A stretch of DNA of 8,840 bases, taken from assembly GCA_031277355.1 (NCBI GenBank), contig JAITMN010000317.1, positions 1 to 8,840 of the forward strand. Reading direction: 5' to 3'. Positions 1 to 7,700 of the stretch are shown here, in pieces. Positions within the stretch are counted from its first letter, which is position 1; each line of letters opens with the position of its first letter. Source of the DNA: Nevskiaceae bacterium (GTDB lineage Bacteria > Pseudomonadota > Gammaproteobacteria > Steroidobacterales > Steroidobacteraceae). The translations under genes and the position numbers were made by a program. The notes under the pieces were generated by a model. That model was not told the DNA's origin. It did not search any database and saw only the letters and a program-made list of their open reading frames with translations.

Positions 1-644
1 GCCGTGGCGAAGGCTTCGTTGAAAGCCGAATCGCCCGGCACATACAACACCTGATGCGCAAGCTCGTGGAAAATCAGTGCAGCCAAATCAGCTTCGGAAT
101 AACGGCTCACCGTGGAGAGCAATGGATCGGCGATGCGGCCCAGCGTGGAGTACGCGGGCACACCACCGACGGTGACATCATCGCCCTTGGCCGCAAGCGA
201 TGAGGCGAACTCGCGCGCGCCGGTCTCACTGAAATAACCGCGATACGCCACACAACCGGCAATCGGGAAACACCATTGACGCGGCGACACCGACAACGCT
301 GGCGCGGCAACCACATTCCACACCACATAGGGGCGATGGATGTCGGCATAGCTGCGATAGGCGGCGTTGTCGGGTAGCGCCAACTCGCGCGAGGCAAATT
401 CACGGATGCGCTGCGCGCGCTGCAATTGCTCGCGCAGTTGCGCGTCGGTGTCGGGGCGGGCGAGCAGCTTGTCGATGGGCTCGCGGGCGCGCATCACCTG
501 AAGCTGGCCGCGCGCGGCCTGCGCCAGATAGCCCGCGCCACAGCCGTGCAGCGTCACGGCGGCTGCGGCGATGCACACGGCGGCCACGATCAGGCGGCGC
601 GATGGCGCAAAACGGCGCACTTTCAATCTGGCTTCCCCTATCAT
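1..644 (-). CDS. Zinc aminopeptidase lipoprotein (PF10023-type), 3' end outside window
   Basis: Reading the minus strand from ATG at 644 gives 214 codons with no stop before the left edge, so the C-terminal part is missing. The N-terminus is a lipoprotein signal: Arg-rich start, hydrophobic stretch (about residues 18-32), then LHGC with the lipidated Cys at residue 35, followed by GAGYLAQAARGQL, which resembles the conserved start of PF10023 predicted aminopeptidases. A zinc-metalloprotease motif HELAH lies at residues 193-197, and FNEAFAT follows with Glu210 as the probable third zinc ligand. Together these identify the family. It should be anchored to the periplasmic face of a membrane and trim peptides; the substrate is unknown. 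Start choice is open: TTG at 626 has a better ribosome-binding sequence (AGGGGA, read on the minus strand at 640-635) and gives a more usual signal peptide. The gene is divergent from the GGT-like gene. Confidence 0.88.
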   Translation of the reverse strand, partial: MIGEARLKVRRFAPSRRLIVAAVCIAAAAVTLHGCGAGYLAQAARGQLQVMRAREPIDKLLARPDTDAQLREQLQRAQRIREFASRELALPDNAAYRSYADIHRPYVVWNVVAAPALSVSPRQWCFPIAGCVAYRGYFSETGAREFASSLAAKGDDVTVGGVPAYSTLGRIADPLLSTVSRYSEADLAALIFHELAHQVLYVPGDSAFNEAFAT

Positions 645-684
645 GCCGACAGAAGTCTATACGGACTGGGGACGGACATTACCG

Positions 685-691
685 AGGAAGG
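685..691 (+). promoter_or_regulatory. Ribosome-binding site for the GGT-like gene
   Basis: AGGAAGG lies just upstream of ATG 695, with six bases between its AGGA core and the start codon. It decides the start. An in-frame ATG at 602 would add 31 residues that do not look like a signal peptide, overlap the divergent aminopeptidase gene and lack such a site. Confidence 0.75.
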
Positions 692-694
692 CCC

Positions 695-2596
695 ATGATT
701 CGGACACCCCCTCCCGCGCTGGCGCGGCGTGCGCAATTTCTGTTGACGCTGCTGCTGGCCCTGAGCCTGCCTCACGCCGCGCTGGCGCAGGAATACAAGA
801 CCTCCAACAAGCCGCCGTTGCATGGCACGCACTGGGTGGCCATCACCGGCAAGCCGCTGGCCGCAAGCGCAGGCACGATCGTCTTCAATCAGGGCGGCAA
901 CGCCGTGGACGCCGCCTGCGCAATGCTCGCCGCCGCCGCAACGATGTGGGACACGCTGAGCTGGGGCGGGGAGACTCAGGCGCTGATCCACGACCCGCGC
1001 AGCGGCAAAGTGTTTGCGATCAACGCGCTCGGCGCGGCCCCCAGCGGCGCGACGCCCGAGTATTTCCGCGACAAACTGCACATGCCGTATCCGCCGGAGT
1101 ATGGACCGCTGGCGGCGATCACACCCGGCACACCCGGCGGATTGATGGTGATGCTGTCGCGCTTCGGCACGATGAGTCTGGAACAGGTACTGGCTCCTGC
1201 AATGGAAATGGCGCGCGGCTATCCCATGGAAGCCACGCAGGCGCGGCAAGTGGCCGCAGCCGAAGCGCTGATTCGCACCTGGCCGGATACACGGCGCGTG
1301 ATGCTGCCGCATTACGATGCCGCCTCGCCACGGACGCGCGGTGCGCCGCGCGCCGGCGAGATTTTCCGTCAACCCGAACTGCTCGCCACGTTGACGAAAC
1401 TGGTGCAAGCCGAACGCGATGCTCGCGCCAAAGGCGCGAGCCGTGAAGACGCCATCATGGCGGCCTACGAGCGCTTCTATCGCGGCGACATCGCGCGTGA
1501 ACTCACGCGCGCGGTGCAAGCCGCCGGCGGCCTCATCACGATGCAAGACCTCGACCGCTGGCAGGTGCATGTGGAGCAACCCGTCAGCACGCGCTACAAA
1601 GATATCGACGTGTACAAACTCAACTCCTGGGTGCAAGGCCCGGTGTTGCTGCAAATGCTGAACCTGCTCGAAGGTTTTGATCTTCGCAAAATGGGTTACA
1701 ACTCGCCGCGCTACATCCACACGCTGTATCAGGCGATGAATCTGGCTTATGCTGATCGCGACTTCTACTACGGCGATCCGTATTTCCCGCCAAAGGAACC
1801 CATCGCCGGATTGCTCAGCAAGGAATACGCCAGGCAGCGCGCGGCGACGATGCCAACGGATCGCAACGATCCCACGGTGCGGCCCGGTGATCCCTATCCA
1901 TTTCAGGGCGAGCGCAATCCCTTCGACAAGGTGCTCAAAGATTGGAAAATCCTGCGGCCCACAAAAACGGTCGCCAGTGTTCCGTTTGGTTTTGATCGCG
2001 AGCAGGCGCTGCGCGCGGGCACCACGTCGGTACAAGCGGCCGATGCGGCGGGCTGGGTGGTGTCGATCACGCCCAGCGGCGGCTGGATTCCCGCGTTCAT
2101 CGCGGGCAATACCGGCGTCGGGCTGTCGCAGCGCATGCAAAGCTTTGATATGGACGCCAGCCGCAACCCGTTCAATGTGATGGAGCCGGGCAAACGCCCG
2201 CGCGCTACGTTGTCGCCATCGTTGGCGCTGCGCAATGGCAAACCGTTTCTGTCGTTCGCGGTGCAGGGCGGAGATTTTCAGGATCAGAACATGCTGCAAT
2301 TCTTCCTCAACGTGGTGGAGTTCGGCATGGACCCGCAGCAGGCCAGCGAAGCGGCCAACATGGGCAGCTATCAGTTGCACAGCTCCTTCGATGAACACGT
2401 CAGCGAACCCGGCAAACTGCTGCTGCGCGCCGATACGCCGCAGCAAACGCAGGCGCGATTGGCGGGCATGGGCTATGAGATCGTGCTGGAAGGCAAGACT
2501 TCCGGGCCGATCAACGGCATCTACTTCGATCAGCAGCAGGGCAGCATGATCGGCGGATCGAGTGACTATGGAGATGACTACGGCGTGGCGTGGTGA
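695..2596 (+). CDS. Exported gamma-glutamyltransferase-like Ntn hydrolase
   Basis: The 633-residue product starts with a Sec signal peptide (Arg-rich n-region, Leu-rich core, probable cut after ALA at about residue 25), so it should be periplasmic or secreted. The rest matches the gamma-glutamyltransferase fold. The large-subunit part contains GNAVDAACAM (the usual GNAVDAA motif) and the GGLITMQDLDRW region. The autoprocessing site is GTTSVQ, with Thr443 as the expected nucleophile and new N-terminus, leaving a small subunit of about 191 residues, the normal size. KRPRATLSPSL (from about 500) and QGGDFQDQ (524-531) follow. Known family members self-cleave and transfer or hydrolyse gamma-glutamyl groups, for example of glutathione. 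Here the substrate-binding Arg (E. coli Arg114, aligned with Leu112), the Ser-Ser pair (aligned with Ala504-Thr505) and the PGG of the oxyanion loop (here VQGG) differ, so the substrate may be another amide. The MT-A70 gene begins 13 bp after the stop. Confidence 0.9.
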   Translation: MIRTPPPALARRAQFLLTLLLALSLPHAALAQEYKTSNKPPLHGTHWVAITGKPLAASAGTIVFNQGGNAVDAACAMLAAAATMWDTLSWGGETQALIHDPRSGKVFAINALGAAPSGATPEYFRDKLHMPYPPEYGPLAAITPGTPGGLMVMLSRFGTMSLEQVLAPAMEMARGYPMEATQARQVAAAEALIRTWPDTRRVMLPHYDAASPRTRGAPRAGEIFRQPELLATLTKLVQAERDARAKGASREDAIMAAYERFYRGDIARELTRAVQAAGGLITMQDLDRWQVHVEQPVSTRYKDIDVYKLNSWVQGPVLLQMLNLLEGFDLRKMGYNSPRYIHTLYQAMNLAYADRDFYYGDPYFPPKEPIAGLLSKEYARQRAATMPTDRNDPTVRPGDPYPFQGERNPFDKVLKDWKILRPTKTVASVPFGFDREQALRAGTTSVQAADAAGWVVSITPSGGWIPAFIAGNTGVGLSQRMQSFDMDASRNPFNVMEPGKRPRATLSPSLALRNGKPFLSFAVQGGDFQDQNMLQFFLNVVEFGMDPQQASEAANMGSYQLHSSFDEHVSEPGKLLLRADTPQQTQARLAGMGYEIVLEGKTSGPINGIYFDQQQGSMIGGSSDYGDDYGVAW

Positions 2597-2609
2597 TTGA
2601 GTGGCCGCA

Positions 2610-3257
2610 ATGATCAACGCATCAGACGATCTGCTCGGAAGGATTGGGCGGCAAAGATTCCACACTGTTCTGGCTGATCCACCCTGGCAGTTTCAAAACA
2701 AGACCGGGAAGGTTGCTCCCGAGCACAAGCGCCTGAACCGCTACGACACGATGACTCTGGAGGCCATCTGCGCTCTTCCGGTGGGGCGCGTCTGCGTCGA
2801 TCCTGCGCACTTGTATCTTTGGGTTCCCAACGCGCTGCTTCCCGAAGGGTTGCGCGTCATGGCGATGTGGGGATTCCAATACAAGAGCAATCTCATCTGG
2901 CACAAAGTCAGAAAAGATGGCGGCCCCGACGGACGTGGCGTTGGTTTCTATTTCCGCAACACCACGGAGATCCTTCTTTTTGGGGTGCGCGGCAAGAGCG
3001 CCCGGACGCTTGCGCCCGGAAGAAGTCAGGCAAACATCATCAAGTCGATGAAACGCGAACATTCGCGCAAGCCCGACGAGCAGTACGACATCATCGAGGC
3101 GTGCAGTTCGGGGCCATTCATCGAGCTCTTCGCTCGTGGCCCTCGTGAGGGTTGGACAACCTGGGGCAATCAGGCGGACGACTATTCTCCTGCCTGGCCA
3201 ACCTACGCCAATCACTCTCAATCCCATCGCTCTGCGCAAGAATCCTCACTGCGGTAG
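2610..3257 (+). CDS. MT-A70 family adenine-N6 methyltransferase (orphan)
   Basis: The 215-residue protein has the MT-A70 catalytic motif DPPW at residues 23-26 (in HTVLADPPWQF), then LYLWVPNALLPEGL, the segment GFQYKSNLIWHKV, RNTTEILLFGVRG, and the C-terminal FIELFARG with GWTTWGNQADD and PTYANHSQS. This is the full bacterial MT-A70 domain, so it appears intact. Family members transfer methyl from S-adenosylmethionine to adenine N6, in DNA for most studied bacterial and phage members and in mRNA for the eukaryotic METTL3 group; the target here cannot be read from sequence. No restriction endonuclease or specificity gene lies beside it. AGA and AGG arginine codons and A/T-ending codons are more frequent than in the neighbours, hinting at transfer. 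ATG 2610 is preceded by GAGTGG at five bases; GTG 2601 would add MAA. The gap before cca is 15 bp. Confidence 0.88.
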   Translation: MINASDDLLGRIGRQRFHTVLADPPWQFQNKTGKVAPEHKRLNRYDTMTLEAICALPVGRVCVDPAHLYLWVPNALLPEGLRVMAMWGFQYKSNLIWHKVRKDGGPDGRGVGFYFRNTTEILLFGVRGKSARTLAPGRSQANIIKSMKREHSRKPDEQYDIIEACSSGPFIELFARGPREGWTTWGNQADDYSPAWPTYANHSQSHRSAQESSLR

Positions 3258-3272
3258 AGCTTGCGGTCATCA

Positions 3273-4490
3273 ATGGAAATTTATCTGGTCGGCGGCGCAG
3301 TACGCGACACCCTGCTCGGGCGGCCCGTGCATGAGCGCGATTATGTGGTCACCGGCGCCACCGCCGATGAACTGCTGGCGCAGGGCTATCGTCCCGTAGG
3401 CAAGGATTTCCCGGTTTTTCTGCATCCGCAGACTCACGCCGAATACGCACTGGCGCGACGCGAACGCAAGACCGCGCCGGGTTATCACGGTTTCGTCACC
3501 GACTTTTCGCCAGACATCACGCTGGAAGAAGACCTGCTGCGGCGCGATCTGACCCTCAACGCCATCGCGCAACGCGCCGATGGATCGCTGGTGGACCCTT
3601 ACGGCGGACAGGCCGATATTGCCGCGCGCACATTGCGTCATGTCTCGCCCGCCTTCAGCGAAGATCCGGTGCGCGTGCTGCGCGTGGCGCGTTTCGCCGC
3701 GCGCTTTGCGCCGCTGGGCTTCACCGTACACGAATCCACGCTGACACTGATGCAACGCATGGTGACCGACGGCGAAGTGGCCGCGCTGGTGCCCGAGCGC
3801 GTGTGGCAGGAAACCGTGCGCGCACTGCGCGAATCGCAGCCCGATGTATTCTTTGAAGTGCTGCGCGCATGTGGCGCGCTGGCCGTGATCTTCCCCGAAG
3901 TGGATCGCCTGTTCGGCATCCCGCAATCACCGCAATGGCATCCGGAAATCGACACTGGCCTGCATGTGATGATGTGTCTGCGCCGCGCGGCGGCGCTCGA
4001 TGCGCCGGACACCGTGCGTTTTGCCGTGCTGGCGCACGATCTGGGCAAGGGCGCAACACCGCAGCAACAATGGCCGAAGCACTTGATGCACGAATCAAAC
4101 GGCGTGCCGCTGGTGCAAGCGCTGTGCTCAAGATTGAAAGTGCCCACGGCGTTTCGTGAACTGGCGTTGATGACCTGCAAGCAGCATCTGAACGTGCATC
4201 GCGCGCAGGAGTTGCGCCCAACGACACTGCTGGAATTGCTCGAAAACTGCGACGCACTGCGCCGCCCTGAACGATTCAGCGAACTGCTGCTGGCCTGCCA
4301 GTGCGATGCGCAGGGGCGCGGAGGACGAGAGCATTGGCCGTATCCTTCGCGGGAATATCTGGAAGCCGCACGCGCAGCGGCAGCGGCGGTGCAATTGAGT
4401 GAAGCGCAAATCGCGACGTTGGCGGGGCCGCAGATTGCGAAGTTGCTGCGGGAACGGCGGATCGAAACGTTGCGCGAACTCAAACGCTGA
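3273..4490 (+). CDS. cca: CCA-adding tRNA nucleotidyltransferase with HD domain
   Basis: The 405-residue protein closely follows E. coli Cca (412 residues) over its whole length. It adds or repairs the 3' CCA end of tRNA in the cytoplasm. The nucleotidyltransferase head begins MEIYLVGGAVRDTLLG; next come FPVFLHPQTHAEYALARRERK, the RRDLTLNAIA motif, LRHVSPAFSEDPVRVLRVARFAARF, and the nucleotide-selecting ERVWQE helix. The C-terminal HD phosphohydrolase domain includes HPEIDTGLHVMM and AHDLGKG, with His255-Asp256 at the same numbers as in E. coli; in that enzyme this domain gives phosphatase, phosphodiesterase and 2'-nucleotidase activity. One oddity is that the metal-binding DxD motif reads Glu21-Arg-Asp23 rather than Asp-x-Asp. 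ATG 3273 is chosen because the family starts M[KEQ]IYLVGGAVRD; TTG 3261 in frame would add four residues. The ribosome-binding site is poor, consistent with translation following from the gene upstream. Confidence 0.97.
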   Translation: MEIYLVGGAVRDTLLGRPVHERDYVVTGATADELLAQGYRPVGKDFPVFLHPQTHAEYALARRERKTAPGYHGFVTDFSPDITLEEDLLRRDLTLNAIAQRADGSLVDPYGGQADIAARTLRHVSPAFSEDPVRVLRVARFAARFAPLGFTVHESTLTLMQRMVTDGEVAALVPERVWQETVRALRESQPDVFFEVLRACGALAVIFPEVDRLFGIPQSPQWHPEIDTGLHVMMCLRRAAALDAPDTVRFAVLAHDLGKGATPQQQWPKHLMHESNGVPLVQALCSRLKVPTAFRELALMTCKQHLNVHRAQELRPTTLLELLENCDALRRPERFSELLLACQCDAQGRGGREHWPYPSREYLEAARAAAAAVQLSEAQIATLAGPQIAKLLRERRIETLRELKR

Positions 4491-4540
4491 ATACGGCTTG
4501 TCGCATATTCCAGACAACCCTCATCCGTTTGAATTATGCG

Positions 4541-4569
4541 CTGACAAGATGATTTGGTTGGAATAAAGC
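4541..4569 (+). promoter_or_regulatory. Candidate sigma-70 promoter for the TonB receptor gene
   Basis: CTGACA (4541-4546, five of six -35 consensus bases) is followed after 17 bases by TAAAGC (4564-4569, only three of six -10 bases). It sits in the AT-richer part of the cca-receptor gap, about 140 bases before the receptor start. The match is weak; I see no Fur-type box nearby. Confidence 0.2.
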
Positions 4570-4697
4570 AACACTATCTCCCTCGTCAAAGCATCTATCA
4601 TTGCACCGGCAAATCCGTGAGTTCGCCAGTGGCGTGACTCGCGTCACCAAGTCCCCGGAATTCCTTTCGGGAACTGCGCTTCTGCAAACATTTGAAT

Positions 4698-4704
4698 GGG
4701 GGAA
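4698..4704 (+). promoter_or_regulatory. Ribosome-binding site for the TonB receptor gene
   Basis: GGGGGAA lies seven bases before ATG 4712. It fixes the start at this ATG, which opens a normal signal peptide (MERFIRRMTVGASV). The same frame is open upstream to TTG 4601, but that 37-residue extension would bury the signal peptide. Confidence 0.7.
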
Positions 4705-4711
4705 CTTCAAG

Positions 4712-7700
4712 ATGGAAAGATTCATTCGACGCATGACCGTGGGCGCTTCGGTGGCCGCGATCCTGGGCACGATGTCGCTTTGGTCGCCGGTCGGCGTTGC
4801 CGGCGAAGCTGCGGGAGGGGCAGAGGATGGCCTCGCGGAAGTAACCGTCACCGGCTCGCGCATCGTTCGCCGCGACCTGGATGCGGCCAGCCCCATCGTC
4901 ACCGTCACGAGCCAAGCCTTTGATGAGTCCAGCACGATGGCCGTGGAGTCGGTGCTGAACCAACTGCCGCAGTATGTGCCCTCGGCCACGCAGTTCAATA
5001 CCTCCGACACCTTCGCCAGCGCCACCAACACGCCCGGCATCTCCACCGTGAACATGCGTGGCCTGGGCGCCAACCGCACGCTGGTGCTGGTGGATGGCCG
5101 CCGCGCGCAACCGGCCAACTCCACGCTGGTGGTGGATACCAACTCGATTCCCTCTGCCGCATTGGAGAGCGTGGAAATCATCAGCGGCGGCGCTTCGGCC
5201 GTGTATGGCGCCGACGCGCTGGCCGGCGTGACGAACTTCAAACTGCGCAGCAACTTTGAAGGCATCGACATGCAGTTCCGCACCGGCATCACCGAGCAGG
5301 GCGATGGCGAGGAAACCCGCGTCAGCATGTTGCTGGGCACCAGACTTGCCGGTAGTGGCAATGCGATGTTGGGCGTGGAGTATTACGAGCGCGGTGAAGT
5401 GCTGGCGACGGATCGCTATTGGTATCCGCGAGCGATCAAAAGCAGTCAGACCAACACCGGCAGCAACGTGCGGATGAATGGCTTTTCCTATGCGCCCAGC
5501 CTCACCAACATGAGCAACGCCGCGCGCGCCGAATTCCAGGCGGCGGCCAACGCTCTGTATCCCGAGCGGCCTGCGGGCTACACGGTTCGCACGACCACGT
5601 CGTTCTACGTCGATCCCAACGACCCGACGCATCTTTACAAGGTGGACTTGCAGGGCCTGGGTTTTCTCGGCGACATCGAAAACGATCCGCACTACAAGAT
5701 TCAGCCGGCCGGCACGCTGGTGCAGTCGAACCTCGATCTGCGCTATTCCAGCCCCGCTACGCGCTACTCGCTGTTCGGCAAGGCCAACTTCAGCTTCAAC
5801 GACCATGTCGAAGCGTGGTCCTATGTGAACTTCGTCAACACCACCAACCGCCAGGTGCTGCAACCCTCCCCCGGCTCGCTGGGCGCCCCTGACCGCGGCA
5901 TACCGCATGGCAGCGCGATTTATGGTCCGTCGCTCGACCCGACCACGGGCGACACGCTGGCCGAATATCAGGCCGGCGGTTTGTATGGCCTGAGCTGCCC
6001 TGCAACGGGCGGTTGCACGAATTCGCAAGCCTTCCCCGTGCCTGCGGAATTGGCGTCGCTGCTCGATGCTCGCGGGCCCAATGTGTTCCTGCAAACAGGC
6101 CGCATCTTCGATCCGGTAACCGGCGTGGAGATTCCCGCGCAGGGCGCGGACGCCGACTGGAACCTGGCCGTAACGCCTGACTTCCTGCCGGCGCGCACCA
6201 TCGAGAACACCACCAACCTGTTCCAGGTCACGGCGGGTCTGCGCGGTGATCTGGGTCTGGGCGATTGGACCTGGGAGGCTTATATCTCTCACGGCGCCAC
6301 GCGCGTGGACCTGGACTACATCGGATTCATGTCCACAATCCGTTTGCGAAGACTGCTCACGTCGCCCAACTATGGTCGCGGCGCAACGCTGACTGGCACA
6401 GGCTCCTCCAGCTTGACCTGCACCAGCGGGATGCCGGTATTCGGCGGCTCCCTCAGCGATGATTGCGTGGCCGCCGTCAACGGCAACTACACCGACCGCA
6501 CCCGTCTGACGCAGGACATCATCGAGGCCACCGCTCAGGGCGGCCTGTTCAACCTGCCGGCCGGACAAGTGCGCGCCGCGCTGGGCGTGACTTACCGTGG
6601 CAACGAGTTCCAGTACATGCCCGATGCGATCCGCGAGACCAACAACATCTCCGACTCCATCGCCGGTGTGTTCGCTCAGGCCAATGTGTTCGGCAAGATC
6701 ACCGTGCGCGAAATCTATGGCGAGTTGCTGGTGCCGGTGCTCAGCGACAAGTTCCTCGCCAAGTCGCTGGAACTGGAACTGGGTTATCGCTTCTCCGACT
6801 ATGGAACGGCGGGCAATGTGCCCACCTGGAAGGCGCTGGTCAGTTGGGAACCGCTTGACTGGATGCGCTTCCGTGGCGGCTATCAGCTTGCCAACCGCGC
6901 GCCGAACATCAACGAGTTGTTCCTCGATGCGAGCAGCCTTGCCATCACCTACGCGCGTGGCGCCGAGCCCTGCCGCGCCGACACCCGTGTGATCAGCGGC
7001 AACAACCCCGCCAATCCGAACCGCGCGGCGGTGCAGGCGCTGTGTGAAGCACTGATCGGCAATACCACTTCCACGTTCTCCGACGACCCGGACAATTACA
7101 CGGGCGGACGCGGCGATGGCGTGATGCTGGAAGTCAGCAGCGGCAATCGCAACCTCAAGAGCGAGAAGGGCGAGACCTGGACGGCGGGCGTGGTGTTTCG
7201 TTCGCCATTCGAAGCAGCGGCCATCTCGAATGCCACACTGGCCATCGACTGGTACAAGGCGAAGATCACCGACGCCATTGCGCTGGTCAGCGCCACCACC
7301 ACCTACGACCTGTGCTTCAACGTGGATGGCACGAGCAACCCCACCTACTCCATCGACGATCCCAACGGCGTGTGCCGCAACATCCAGCGCGATGAAAACA
7401 GCGGCGCGTCAACGCAGACGCTGTCCACCTACGCGAACACCGGTACGCTCAACACCTCGGGCTTCGATGTCTCGTTGGCGTGGCGTTCGGCGATGGCCGA
7501 TCTGGGCATGCCCAACATGCCGGGCTCGCTGATGTTCAATCTGGCGTACTCGAAGCTGCTGGAGTTCAAGGCGCAGGAGTTCGCCGGCGGCAATGTGTTG
7601 GAAAACGCGGGTACGCTGGCGCGCGGCGGTCTGTTCGACTGGCGCCTGAACGGCAACCTGGCCTACTCGGCTGGCAACTGGACCGTGGGTTTGAACTGGC

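Noticed and set aside
602..694. N-terminal extension of the GGT-like protein from ATG 602
   Set aside because: The extension would overlap the divergent gene and hide a good signal peptide; AGGAAGG in front of ATG 695 supports the shorter form.
571..1446. 291-codon plus-strand frame overlapping the GGT-like gene start
   Set aside because: It is the shifted frame of the aminopeptidase and GGT-like coding sequence; the product is Arg-rich and resembles no family.
641..2665. 674-codon open frame on the minus strand opposite the GGT-like gene
   Set aside because: Its product is rich in Arg, His and Ala with no recognisable domain, and it lies wholly against a gene with clear family motifs. Long antisense frames are common in high-GC codon-biased genes.
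2601..3257. MT-A70 gene as part of a restriction-modification or phage-defence island
   Set aside because: No endonuclease, specificity subunit, helicase, integrase or toxin gene is within the window; both neighbours are metabolic or housekeeping genes.
4498..4517. TTGTC/GACAA inverted repeat after cca as a terminator
   Set aside because: The stem is only five AT-containing pairs with a ten-base loop and no T-run follows, so it is too weak to call.
4601..4711. 37-residue N-terminal extension of the TonB receptor from TTG 4601
   Set aside because: The start codon is weak, no ribosome-binding site precedes it, and the signal peptide begins at 4712 after a strong site.
4598..6568. 656-codon open frame on the minus strand opposite the TonB receptor gene
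   Set aside because: It has no domain, no signal peptide and low-complexity Arg/Ala/Gly/Val content, and mirrors the codon bias of the receptor gene.
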